From Panax quinquefolius (lineage: Eukaryota; Streptophyta; Magnoliopsida; Apiales; Araliaceae): 64,000 bases of DNA. Under the pieces are notes generated by a model. The model did not search any database and was not told where the DNA came from. It worked only from the letters and a program-made list of their open reading frames with translations. Numbering within the stretch: the first letter of the stretch is position 1; every line of letters starts with the position of its first letter. Where the stretch lies: the NCBI GenBank assembly GCA_020205615.1, contig CM035160.1:125765605-125829604 (forward strand), read 5' to 3'. Below are positions 36,066 to 47,734 of the stretch, in pieces. The position numbers were made by a program, and so were the translations under genes.

Positions 36066-36125
36066 AGTCATTTTTTGTCCTCCTGCATAGTTAGTAATAG
36101 GAAAGCAAAATTTCGAGTGTCTACA

Positions 36126-36139
36126 GATACCCCTCTTTA
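36126..36139 (-). other. Polypurine tract of Tat-D
   Basis: The minus strand reads AAAGAGGGGTATC directly before the 3' LTR start TGTAGACACTC. It primes plus-strand DNA synthesis in LTR retrotransposons. Confidence 0.7.
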
Positions 36140-36263
36140 TCATGTTCATGCAATGCAATGGAATGGACATGATAAAGATTAGTAGACACTTAAAACATGA
36201 AAAGGTATTTTCAATGATGCAAATCGCAATGTAGTGAATGTTTATGATGAATGTGACAATGTT

Positions 36264-36470
36264 TTCGTAAATCGCAGTTCGTAAATCGCACATCGCATTT
36301 CGCACATTGGACATCGCTTTTTACATTTGGCCAAATCGTAATTCACAACTCGCACATCGCATTTCGCATATCGTATATTGCATATCGCATATCGCATATC
36401 GCATATCGCAAATCGCATATCGCAAATCGCATATCGCATATCGTAAATCGCAAATCGCAATGTAATGAAT
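36264..36470. repeat. 7-bp minisatellite (CGCATAT) in the Tat-D 3' region
   Basis: About 200 bp of CGCATAT, CGCAAAT and CGTAAAT units; because 7 is not a multiple of 3, the minus strand reads MRYAICD-like heptads. The flanks (AATCGCAATGTAGTGAATG at 36224 and AATCGCAATGTAATGAAT at 36456) are duplicated on both sides. Confidence 0.85.
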
Positions 36471-38464
36471 ATTATGATGAATGTTAAAATATATTCGGAA
36501 ATCGTTTTACCTTTTACCGATCATTGCTGCTGCAGATGCTGGTGTTGACTCCAATGGTTTGGCATTTAATCGCTGATGTGTGTTTGATGAAGATAACTTG
36601 AGATGTTTTCCACTTCTCTGATGGGGAAGACACTCTGAAATCACCAGACCCTCCCGATGTATTCACTGGTAGTTTGCAACGGTGCCTATCCTGCTGATTG
36701 CCAAACTTTTTCAGTTCCCACTCGAACGGTGGTATACGAAGCTTTCATCTCTGGACTATCTTGATGTTGCACTGGATGAATGTTAATTGTTTAGAATACC
36801 GGATCATCTGATACCTTTGCTGAAGTAATATTTAAAGTTTTGCTTCGCCAGATTTTGCCTGATGTTACGCTAGATTGATGACAACCACTAGATGTCTCAC
36901 CCTTTTTGAGGTGATTTGTAGTTTTCTTTCGCTGTTGGGTGCTTGGTGCCCCATTTTCTTGAGCTTTTGATTCAGAACTCAATTGAACCGAATCGATGGT
37001 CCTGAATGCCACCGATATCCCGGAGGGTGTAACTCATTCTTTCATTTTTTCGATTTGAACTTCGGTTTAGAGGCCTCAACTCGTGAAGACATAAAGCATG
37101 TTGATAGTGTAGATTTCATTCGCTAGACCTTTCATCATTGGCCTTCTTTCTTAAGAATTTTCCCCTTCTTTTGATGAGAGGCTTTATTTCGCTTTTAAAC
37201 TTCTTCCCTTTCTTGGGGAATCGAAGAATGCCCCGGTCATTCTTTCGCAAGTTGTTCTTAGGGGATTCATATGAGGAACTCTCTTTGTTGATCTAATCGC
37301 GAGTGAATAATTTATGAATCACCATTGAGATGATGATGGACCATCTTGATGATACCTTGTTGGTGCATTTTCCACTTTAGGATGGTTGATAAATGACCTC
37401 GTAAGGGACCCACTATCCGGTTGTCGCCAATTTTGAAATTGCCCCAGCCTTGCTTGTTGTCTGGGATAATTGCTTTGACAGATTAGCTAATAAGACGCCG
37501 AGATCGCACGAGGCTTTTACTTTTGAACCATCTGGTGAATAGGTAGTGGATGTGGGCTTTGATGTTGATAGCTCTTTCTGGTAGGGATGTCGCTTTGTTA
37601 GAGAGATGATGCTCTAACTCATAGGGATATCATCGTTGCTGAGCGGGATGACGCTATATCTACCCGAGATATCGCATGTAGTTAGCGGTGGATCTGTTGG
37701 CTCGTGTAGAAACCCTTGGGCAGGAGATCACAGTGTTACTTCCTTCTTCTGAGAAGGAATCCACACTGGACTTGATAGCCCGCATATACACTGATTTATA
37801 GATGGGCTTGTATTTTCCCGCACAGACTAGCTTAACCATTTTAACATGTACAGTACACATTGTATATATAAAGCATCATTATATATGGCAGGGAAATATA
37901 TGTTGATTCACTTCCCTTTTAGTTGTGCCTTGCTACTTGCTTGATATTCGCTTATTTCTCCGGGGACTTTATGATCCGGATGTAATCGAACTCCTCCTTG
38001 ATGGATGGACAAATTGAGATGTCTCGGGATTTTCGAATGGATCGTCGATCCGTGTGTATTCCTACCATCTTTGGTGTCTTGAGACTTGTTTCTGTATGTG
38101 GCTATGGATAGGAGTGAGTTTGTTTTTTATTTGGTGAGACCGGACCATATAACATGGCTGCTTACGTACTCCCGTGTATTGTGGAGATCAGGTCGACGTA
38201 GTTCGCCCTAGGTATAGGGCAGATTGTAGATGAAAAGTTTAATCCCATGTACAGGATAAATTGAAGGTGTGGAAGGTTTAATCCTTGGTGGGATAACCGA
38301 AGTTGAAGGAAATGAAGTGAAACCAGGCTGCTGGTTTGAAAAGTGTGTTTTTCCCTGAGGGGCAGATGGGTAAAAAGGAAAGGTTGTATGTAGTGAGGGT
38401 TAAAGAACCTGAAATGACTGGTGATCTGATGATCCAAAACCAGGATGTTTGCTTGATGGTAACC
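36471..38464 (-). other. Tat-D 3' region between pol and 3' LTR
   Basis: About 2 kb follows the pol stop codon. Long 3' regions are usual in Tat/Ogre elements. I see no convincing gene: small frames at 36791-37012, 37660-37860 and 38162-38437 (minus) show no family motif. Confidence 0.5.
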
Positions 38465-38660
38465 TCAGACATAGTATCGTTTCACGGTGTTCGAATTGAT
38501 GAGTTTGCAGAAATTCATCGCCGTCCATTTCACATGAATCTCAAAAGCACCTCTGTCAATATCTCCTTGACAATAAAGCGGGCCTTCCCAGTTTGGGGAA
38601 AATTTTCCTTTAGTCGAGCTTGGTTGTCAATGATCTTTTCAAAACCAAGTCGTGTTGTTT
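38465..38660 (-). pseudogene. pol: Tat-D integrase C-terminus
   Basis: The minus strand ends NSNTVKRYYV followed by TGA (38465-38467), the typical end of Tat-lineage pol. Upstream is FSPNWEGPLYCQGDIDRGAFEI, corresponding to the integrase C-terminal SH3-like part (usual form NWEGPYVV). The catalytic core expected before it is missing, since the N-terminal integrase piece lies only about 100 bp further upstream. Confidence 0.75.
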
Positions 38661-38729
38661 GAACTGTCGTAGTCGGACTTTTCATTGTAGGATCTTCTTT
38701 ATAACTAGAAGGCCGCTAATTTGTGGGCC

Positions 38730-39193
38730 ACATACTTTCCCATGGATTTCATCCATAGCCTCTGAGCTTGGTCCTCGTCCAAACATCTGAGGAGACATCG
38801 TTCTGCATCTCTTTTATAGAGTTCATCTCCGCTCAGGTAGAATTTCATAGCAAGTCGATGGATCCGCCTTTTCCTAGTCGGGCTTGCCTCAACGGGTGTA
38901 GATCTATCTTATGAGTGCTCATTGATATATTGATATCAATAGTGTTGGATGGGAGGTAGCACATTCTATACTTCTCCAATGAGATTCCCATAGGTTGGAG
39001 CCTTTTGTTGGGCAAATGTGAGGGCTGGCATGTCTTCTTTGTCATGTATGTTGATCAAGGAGGCCCAAGTTGCTAGAGCATCTGAAAAATCATTCCTATT
39101 CCGAGGAATGTGGAGGAAAGATTTTTCTTCAAACTCCGAAGCCATCTATAAAACTTGTTGATGGTAAAAAGACAATATAGAACCCGTTGAAGA
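38730..39193 (-). pseudogene. pol: Tat-D RNase H-integrase linker and integrase N-terminus
   Basis: From 39193 the minus strand gives FEEKSFLHIPRNRNDFSDA then LATWASLINIHDKE (the linker after the second RNase H in Tat elements). Then come RLAMKFYLSGDELYKRDAER and CLLRCLDEDQAQRL, the start of integrase. The zinc-binding HHCC motif and the DDE core are lost. Stops and frameshifts lie within. Tat-C at 52041-52170 has the same LYKRDAEL segment. Confidence 0.75.
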
Positions 39194-39220
39194 TTTTTTT
39201 TTTTTTTTCTTCTCTTTTTT

Positions 39221-39253
<33 letters not shown>
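39194..39253 (-). repeat. A-rich tract (T-rich on plus) at a deletion scar in Tat-D pol
   Basis: Sixty bases of T with a few C on the plus strand lie between the reverse transcriptase palm (ends HDIIDK) and the post-RNase H linker. The YVDD box, thumb, RNase H and archaeal RNase H that should stand here are absent. Confidence 0.85.
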
Positions 39254-39255
<2 letters not shown>

Positions 39256-39263
39256 CTATTATA

Positions 39264-40265
39264 TCATGGAAAAAGAGCCATATGGCTCACCGATAGGTAG
39301 CTCTGGCATTGATGAGGCCGAATGACAATCAATAAATCAGTAGAAAAGGGCTCCCAAGGCGTGATGAATGAAGTTTTCTCATGATCATCTTCAGCAACCA
39401 TGATTTGATGGTACCCCGTGGAGCAATCAGCAAAGGAGTACATGTCGTATCGAGCTGTATTGTCAATGAGTATGTGGATGAACGACACGTGAAAGCTATC
39501 TTTGAGGCAAGCTTTATTCAAATCTCTGTAATCCACACAAACTCGCACCTCCCTTCCCGGTTTCGGCACGGGGACTATGTTGGATAGCCATTCAGGTTAT
39601 GTTGACACCATGATGATGCCGGCTTGAAATTGTTTCACAATTTCTTCTTTAACTTTTAACTTCCACTCAGGTTTTAATCGCCTGAGCTTCTGCCTGAGTG
39701 ACTTGAATCCCCCTTTGATGGGAAGGCGATGAATGATAATGTTCGTGTATAAACCGACCATGTGTTCGTGAGACCATGCAAACACATCCTGGAATAGGGT
39801 TAATAGAGTAACCATGTCATTCCTTTGGTTTTGAGTGAGGTCTGTACCAATTTGGATTTGTTTGGGTTTTTCTAAGGTTTCGACGTTTGAAAGAGGTGGT
39901 TTGATCAAGACTTTGCTTTGGTTTATCTTCGACCCTTTCTTTGATCTCCTGAGGTTCTCATAGTCCTCTTGTATTTCCATCAAGTTTGAGTCCAACTTTA
40001 CAAAGTTACAGTCCTTGTGGGGAATAGGCACCTCATCAGCAAGTACCGGCACATCTAAATTTAGAGTCCTAAAACAAAATATGCTTTCATTTAGTATATA
40101 ACACTGGTCAATCACACAAAGTGTTAGCCTGTAATGACAAAAGTAACTACTAATACCGTACAGAAAAAGTAAGGAGTTATTGCTATCTACAAGGTAGAGA
40201 GAGTTTCTTCCCTTTTTACCCTCATCGGCAAATGCAAGGAGTGCTGCTTTAATTATCGAGGGCAA
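39264..40265 (-). pseudogene. pol: Tat-D reverse transcriptase, N-terminal and palm part
   Basis: The minus-strand frame 40265-39597 contains TDLTQNQRNDM, FQDVFAWSHEHM, HRLPIKGG and RRLKPEWKLKVKEEIVKQF. After one stop, 39569-39264 contains CVDYRDLNKAC and MYSFADCSTGYHQI, which keeps the first catalytic Asp in FAD. Next come EKTSFITPW and, after a frameshift, SFGLINARATY. The domain ends before the YxDD box. It would copy element RNA into cDNA if intact. The N-terminal 60 residues of the first frame (about 40072-40265) are not RT-like and overlap a possible intron. Confidence 0.85.
40072..40185 (-). other. Possible intron ahead of Tat-D reverse transcriptase
   Basis: Ogre elements are known for an intron in pol upstream of RT. 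Here the minus strand carries a pyrimidine-rich acceptor TTTTGTTTTAG|GACTC at about 40070, just before sequence that resumes the Tat pol frame (LNLDVPVLADEV). The donor is uncertain (candidates TTGTAGAT near 40188 and CTGTACGG near 40158). This is inference from position and composition. Confidence 0.3.
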
Positions 40266-40661
40266 AGTCTTGGTGGACTACAATGATGGAGGTGTTATCA
40301 TCAACCTCCTTCTCCCGAATGATGACCATTACGTCTGGGCAATCATCGTCTGGGGTGTAAGTTTTTGAGAAGTGTTTGTTTGGGTTTTATTTGGTTTGAC
40401 CGCACCATTGATGGTCGCCACGTACTCTATGAAGAAGAGATCGATCTGTCTTTCGTAGTTCGGGCTTTGGTTTAAAAAGGTTTAAAGGGGTAAGTGGTGA
40501 GAAGAGTGTAGAGATGTTTTTTTTCTTTTTTATTTATTTATATGCATGGAAAATAAAAGGTATACTACGAAGAAAGTGATACCGTTCCAACATTTTCTGG
40601 AACTCGCAACTTCATCCCCTGGATCTACATCTTCTTCGCTAGTTGAGGCACGATAGTCCGG

Positions 40662-41185
40662 TTATCGATTGGTTATGTCACCTTGAGGCTCGTGATAGAG
40701 GTTACCCTTGATTACGAATGTCTTTGCTTTATGGCCATAACTTGATCGCTTCGATTCAAGACATTCCTCGGGGACGCTTGAAATGGACGCATTACAAAAA
40801 GGATGAACTCTGGATTCTTTAATGGGTTGGATTCCTAACAATCTCACCACCTTTTTCTTCATCTATTCCTTCACCTTCTTCATGGGTTTCAAAGGATTCA
40901 ACCATGAAATCTCCCTCGAATCATTGTTGTGCATTTCTTGCAAAGAACTTTCCTTTTGGTTTTTTCTTCCTTGGAAAGGATTAGTATTTCCTCCGCATCA
41001 TCTAAGGTGATAAGATCAGGAATGTGGTTGATATCTTGGAACCATAGGACGTTTGATGTTGGCGGGGGAATCTCCTTTGGGGATGCCTTTGTCTCTTCTG
41101 TCATTTCTTGCATTAAGATCAGTCCACCTTGTGTTCTGGCAGAATTGTCACTCATAGCCTTCACCTCATTTGAACCGCTTTGCAT
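40662..41185 (-). pseudogene. Tat-D gag-pol linker region
   Basis: Two minus-strand open stretches (41185-40898 and 40862-40662) lie between gag and reverse transcriptase. The second contains VVRLLGIQPIKES, resembling the G-patch-like LGYKPGxGL segment found in many Tat/Ogre polyproteins. I could not find the aspartic protease DSG/DTG motif, so this part is assigned by position only. Confidence 0.4.
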
Positions 41186-41574
41186 CTCGAATGGACATCT
41201 TAAGCTTTTTTATTTTTTTGCCTTTTTTTGGTCATGGAAAATTATATCTCCACTCTCCATTTTCAATGAGATCCTCGGATTTTATGTCGCAAAGACCGAC
41301 ATTCTTCAGTCGTATGTCCAAGTGAGTTAGAATGGTAGAGACATATCTTGGTGGAATTATAACTCTTTATCTTGGGATTTATAGGAGGTAACAACTCAGT
41401 AATCCTTCCTTCGCTTATCAGAAAGTGTAGCATTTCTTCTTTGAATTTGCTTAGAGGGGTGAATTTTTGGACTCTTTTGGAGGTTGTTTAATCTTTCATC
41501 TTTGAGAATTCGCATTCCCTCGATTGGTTCTTCCGCTGGCAAGATCTTCTAGAAATTTTATCATCCCCATTTTC

Positions 41575-43323
41575 TTATATTTTTAGCCTGCTTTGATCTT
41601 CTTCATTTAGCTGGCTCATCGTAAAGTTCTTTTTCTCTTGGCTTTCTGAAAGTTGAGTGAAAAATTGCCTTGTTTCCTGATGTTGGCGCACTATCAGCTT
41701 AGCCATCAGGTTTACTTGATTCTGGATCGCATCTAATTTTTGCATTACTGGCATACCCTCCTCCAAGTTTTCCCACTCTAGGACATTTGTTATGCGCTTT
41801 TGGGGGTATTCCTCCATCCTTCGTATGTACTTACGAATTGGATACATTTCAGCGCTTCCTGACCTGGTCATGTTTACTTCTTCCGTATCATGTCGCAACG
41901 AAAGGTTGGTGTTGATATTTTGTTGGTCAGGTTGTTCGACCACAATGCTGCCAGTTTTGATCAGATTTTGAATCTTATGTTTTAAAGACCAACAATCCTG
42001 TGTATCGTGTCCTGGAGACCCCGAGTGGTAAGCACATCTCTGGCTTGGATTATATCTTTTACTCCCTGGTTCCAGAGGTGGAGCTAGTTCGGTAATTTTC
42101 TTGTGATCCATTAATATCGCCAATAAATTTTCAAGGGAATCTTTAGTGGAGTGAATACCCGATTTTCCGTTCTTTCAAATTTTCTTTTTTCTGTCGGGTA
42201 TTGGTTGAATGCGATGCATTGTTGAGATGGCGATTGTCTTGCATTTTCCAAATGGGGGACCGTAGTTTGGCCTCCTAGCTTGCCTCTGTACAACAAGGGA
42301 TACATCTTCATTGCCTTTATCGGGTACCCCCTTAGGATCGCTCGCATATTTGCCAGTTTGTATATGCTTGGCGACTACTTCCAAGGTAGTGAAATCTTTA
42401 ATCTTGCCTGCCTTTAGGCCCATCTCTGCCATTTCGTCGTGTTTGATCATTTATGCAAATGGCTTTCCTATGCCTGCTAGGATCCTCTCATAGTAAGGAG
42501 CCTCTTAGATATCAATAAATGTCATTACCATCTCAATTTCTGTCATTGATGGAATGAATTGCGCTGCTAGATGTCTCTACCTTTTGGCATATTCTCAGAA
42601 ATATTCAGTACTTTGCTTTTTCACTTTAGTCACTTGATATCGATCCGGTGCAATTTGTGACTGAAAACTATACTGATTTAGAAAGGCGTGGGCCAATTCT
42701 TCCTAGTCGTGGATTTTGGCATTATCAAGTCGGGCATACCAGGCTTTAGCTTCTCCAGTGAGGCTTTAATTTTTAGCATAAGACCCCAGTTCGCCAATGT
42801 ACACTTTTAGGTGCATATAGGGATCGCCTGCCCCATTGTACTTTTCAAACTCTGGGACTTTGAATTTGGTAGGATATTGAGCCCCTGGGAATATACAGAG
42901 ATCTGAATAGGTGACACTCCCATAATTTCCAGTCCCTTTAATTAACTAGATGGTATCCTCCATTTGTTGGACTTTCTTTCTTATATCCCCAGTTTCTCGA
43001 TCATCCCTGAGATTTGTGATTTATTTATTGGAATGAGGTTTAGGTATCTGGGTTTCCATCTTTTTACCAATGCCCTGACTGCCCCCTAGTGTGAAGGACT
43101 CTGGTTGAGTAGGCATTGTCTGGCCCTGCGTATTTTTACTTTGTTCTTTTAGAAAGACAACTAATTACACTATCCGATTCCTTAATCCTTCAAACTCCTC
43201 TCGGAAAACATGAGTAGGATCAGTGGGCACTTATGTGTAGCCATGCCTAATGGTGGGATTAGTGCCTTCTTGGACTTTAAACTGAGTAGCAGGGACCGAT
43301 TGCTTCCCATGAAAGACTTGCAT
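41575..43323 (-). pseudogene. gag: Tat-D gag
   Basis: Gag starts at an ATG at 43323 (MQVFHGKQSVPAT) and is readable to 41575 through several stops and shifts. Motifs in order are KFKVPEFEKYNGAGDP and GEAKAWYARL (Retrotrans_gag capsid core), LGSYAKN, MIKHDEMAEMGLKAGKI, and a Tat/Ogre-type knuckle CAYHSGSPGHDTQDCW followed by SLKHKIQNLI. It ends in a charged tail (VRQHQETRQFFTQL). The protein forms the virus-like particle in these elements. The frame is broken at more than five places, so it is a pseudogene. The leader with 31-bp repeats precedes it. Confidence 0.85.
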
Positions 43324-44019
43324 AGTTTAGTCTTTAGGGAATGTATAATAACATGTTATGTGATGTGTCCATTTTAGGAATTTTATCCTGCACAACGGAT
43401 GTCAGCTGTTTGTAGCATGTTTATGTGTACACATTTCTTCATATTTCTCATTACATGGAGATATATATGGAATGAAATTATAAGTAATTGTGATTACAAG
43501 TAATTGAAATGAGACCATGAAGAGACTTTCCTCCGTTTTGGGTTTATCAGAGGCTGACCTATCTTAGGTTACTCTCGCGTCTTTTTGGCATGAAGGTTCC
43601 TAAATCATCGCAATCTACTAGACGGGAAGTTAATCCGGTCTTTCAACTGGAGCGAATTTGGGTGGTGCCTTTCCTGAGCCTTAAAGAATCAGGCTTCTCA
43701 CAAGTCCAGTAATCAAACACCGACGGGATAGCCTCCTGGTGGAGGGAATACACAACATACATTCACATACATCACGTCTCACTGTATGAAAATGATGACA
43801 TGTGCGAAGCACTAATATCACAAGCAGATATGGTGCGAAACGCTAATATCACAAGCAGTTATGGTGTGCAGCACTAGCATCACAAGCAGTTATGGTGCGA
43901 GGCACTAAGTGCAATAAGGAAATGCATTCATACACATTCATCAAATGTAAATGCAAGATCCACACACAAGCAGGTAATAGTTTTGAAAAAATTGTAATAG
44001 CGGCTTAAGTTCTCTTACT
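43324..44019 (-). other. Tat-D leader, with 31-bp tandem repeats
   Basis: Non-coding sequence lies between primer site and gag. At 43800-43910 about three and a half copies of a 31-bp unit occur (ATGGTGCGA...CACTAATATCACAAGCAGTT), starting at 43830, 43861 and 43892. Confidence 0.7.
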
Positions 44020-44041
44020 GGAGTCCCTAGCAGAGTCGCCA
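44020..44041 (-). other. Primer binding site of Tat-D (Arg-tRNA type)
   Basis: The minus strand reads TGGCGACTCTGCTAGGGACT, the primer site form reported for Ogre-type elements and thought to match tRNA-Arg. It lies two bases inside the LTR. Confidence 0.75.
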
Positions 44042-44839
44042 CCTTTCGACGTCGGGATTTTTGGATGTTCCTTTCCGTTACTTGTTCTTTGGTGTTCTCA
44101 TTTTAGGTGAGATTTGTTTGAAAAAACCAAGTGAAAAAGGTCTGACATGTGTAATGTCGATGATGGACTGTTAAGAGTTGCCAGTTAGCTTTTTAAATGG
44201 TTGTACCAACACAACCGAGAAAAGGTTTACACATTGACCCAGTGATGTGACATTGATATACGGGTCGGTGAAACCGAGATTCGTTTAGGGTTCGGGGACT
44301 TGGTTATGCGGGGGGAAGGTGTTAGCCACCCCCCGACATCCGTGTTACCACAGTGGCCGCCTCTTTTCAAGAAACTATTATCTGAATATGTGTGTGTGTG
44401 GGTCAATGTGCTTTTATATGGAAGTTGTGCGAGGCCTCGTTCGAACCTATATACACAGGGTTTGAATTTATGTAAAAATTTTGTTTTTAGCAAGATATGG
44501 CAATGATGTTTTATAAAAGAAGTTTTTCAAACCCTGATGCTCAATAGGAATTGAGACCTTTTACACTCCTATTTTATTAAGTGAGGGCTTGAATTGATTT
44601 TATTTGACGAATGCGAGGCATCCGTACAAAAATAATATACAAAAATAATGTCGACTTCCTCGTGGGTATGGAAATCATCGAGGAAATTCAGACATCATGA
44701 AAATAATTTACAAGTCACTACGGTGAAAAATGTCCATCACGGAACCAGAATCTAGATCCAATGGGATGAATCTGTGATCACATGATTCCTAGGCTCACAA
44801 AATACTGTAGCTTTTATATGAAAGCGAGTAATGTATATA

Positions 44840-45565
<726 letters not shown>

Positions 45566-45879
45566 GATGAAATGAAACCACTGAATCGAAGTCCCGCAAA
45601 AGTAAGCAAACACACGACTCTCAAGCGTGTAGAAGGGTGTGTGCAAAGATGAAGAGAAAGACTCTAAAGTGTGTAGAGAAGGCTTACAGCTGATTGATAA
45701 AAAAAGGCTTCTATATCTTTAGAGTGGGTAAACACTAGCTTTTGTGGGTACAAAAGAGGCTATATATGAGCTCACAAGTGTTTGAAAGTGGGAAATACAC
45801 TGTATGGGGCGAGTCTGCAAAGCTAATTGTGTAGGGTTTCCCGCTTTTTTCTCGCACAAATATGGGCACCCCAAGCCCT

Positions 45880-45888
45880 CTATTTATA
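45880..45888 (-). promoter_or_regulatory. TATA box of the Tat-D 5' LTR
   Basis: TATAAATAG on the minus strand is centred in an inverted repeat CCCTCTA-TAAA-TAGAGGG. The same arrangement occurs at 52734-52751 in Tat-C. The 3' LTR copy has lost it. Confidence 0.75.
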
Positions 45889-46683
45889 GAGGGGGAGCCA
45901 CAGTCTACTGTGGCACCTAGTAGTGAGTGTACTGCATGGGCTAAACTTGGTGCCCAGGCGGTGTGGGTCCCGTGCCAAATAGATACTTACATCACTGTAT
46001 TCGCTTCTGGCCGCTCATAACTTTCAATCCGGAGTCCGATGGAAGCGTGCCATATCATCATTAGGAAAACTCTTTTCGAGAGCTACACAATGACATATGA
46101 TTTGACCTTTTTGATTCCAGGAAGATGGGTCCATGACTGAAATGGCATTCGGGTTTCGTCAGCAAGTCAGATTGAGCCGCTTTCGTAGTTTGTTCTCGGA
46201 AGTTAAGATATTGTTCTTGTGGGACTTCCTTTGAAGTAATTTGAGTTGAGATGAGTTGATTTGATGTGAGTTGATGTTGAGTTGGCAAAATGACCGTTTT
46301 TCCCCTCCCGGGGTTATCTCGGGCCGCGCGAGTTATGTGATCTTTTCTCGGGGTTATCTCTGAGGTTGGCTTGCTGTTGACTTTGACTATCCTCAGGGTC
46401 ATCTCTGAGGTTGACTTGACCTCCTGGGGCTATCTCCAGGCTTTGATCTGTATCCTCCGAGGGTATCTCTGGGGTTGAAACTGACTTTCCCTGGGTTATC
46501 GCCGAGGTTTAGAACCTGATTTCTCGGGGTTATCTTCGGGGTTGAGAACTGGATCTCTCGTGGCTATCTTCGGGGTTGGAATTGATGTTGTGATCCTCCA
46601 GGGTTATCTCTGGAGTGTGAAGAAGTCGTTTTTTGTCCTCTTGCATAGTTAGTAACAGGAAAGAAAAATTTTGAGTGTCTACA

Positions 46684-47734
46684 CTTCCCGCCAACAAAAA
46701 CTGCAATGATGAGGAACGAGATCACCACGTTTGATTAGCAATATGGGGAGTCATTGTACGAGGCATGGGAGAGATACAAAGAATTGCTCAAAAACTGCCC
46801 ACATCACGGATTACCTAAGTGGTTGCAGATGAACACATTTTACAATGGACTACATGAGAATCTCAGGACAAGTATTGATGCAGCGTCGGGGGGAGCTTTT
46901 ATGGCAAAGAATTATGTGGAGGCATATTAGTTTATAGAGACAATGACTGCTAACAACTATCAGTGGCCCATGGCAAGAATGACACAACCTACAGTCGCTG
47001 GAGTGTTAGAGGTAGATGGAGTGACGACAATAACAACGCAGATTTCAGCACTCTCTAAGAAGTTCAACATTTGGTCAGGAGGACAGACACAGAAAGTTGC
47101 AGTTATTTATGAATTGTGCGCGGGTGAACATCCAACGGATCAATGTGCAATAAACCAAGAGTCAGTACAATTTATGGGTAACTACAACAGAATTCCTCAG
47201 AATACATACCAAAATGCATATAAGTAGGGGAATAGGAATCATCCAAACTTGTCATGGAACAATAATCAGAATCAGCAAGCCCCACGACCACCGTATCCCC
47301 CTGGATTTCAGAATCAACAACAACCAATTCAACGTCAAGAGAGGAAATCAGATTTAGAGGAGTTGCTATCAAAGTATATAATAAGCAACGAGGTAGCCAT
47401 GAAAAATCAAGCAATGGCAATGAAATCGCAAGAGATAGCCATCAAGAATCTAGAGAATCAGATGGGACAAATTGCATTAGCATTGAAAAATAGACCACAA
47501 GGGACTCTACCAAGTGACACTGAAAGAAATCCGAAGGGAAATCATGAACAGTGTCAGGTAATCACCTTGAGAAGTGGAAAACAGTTAGATGGGAAAGGTG
47601 CAAAAAATTCAGCTATATCGGAAGACAAAATTGATGACAACAAAATGATTGAAGAAAAACAGGGTGAGGATAAGCAAATTGAGAAAACAAAGTTAGATGA
47701 CAAGCCATTTGTGTATCCTCCATCGCCGTTTTAG
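46684..47734 (+). pseudogene. gag: Athila-B gag, C-terminal part
   Basis: This continues the frame cut at 24407. It has TKTAMMRNEITTFD, ESLYEAWERYKELLKNCPHH and MNTFYNGLHENLR. Then comes a nucleocapsid knuckle in which the first Cys is Tyr (YELCAGEHPTDQC, about 47108-47146; Athila-A keeps CEIC). After that are a Q/N-rich stretch (SWNNNQNQQAPRPPYPPG), a helical region (EVAMKNQAMAMK, IKNLENQMGQIAL) and a charged tail. In-frame stops lie near 46733, 46929 and 47227. Domain order matches Athila-A. Confidence 0.9.

Larger units (their letters stand above)
24408..36125 (-). mobile_element. Tat-D 3' LTR, split by copia-2
   Basis: The parts 24408-25489 and 34626-36125 together give about 2.58 kb. 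They align with the other Tat-D LTR at 44044-46683 from the TGTCGACGT end to GTGTCTACA (36125). The copies differ by AT-array length, point changes and small indels. The TATA box equivalent at 35311-35319 is mutated (TGTAAATAG on the minus strand). The segment 34626-35010 is three (AT)n arrays separated by GGCTCA-containing modules. Reading frames of 60-124 codons here are only translations of AT repeats. Confidence 0.85.

Noticed and set aside
36242..36460. Repetitive 72-codon frame (MRYAICD heptads)
   Set aside because: Translation of a 7-bp minisatellite, no support as a gene.
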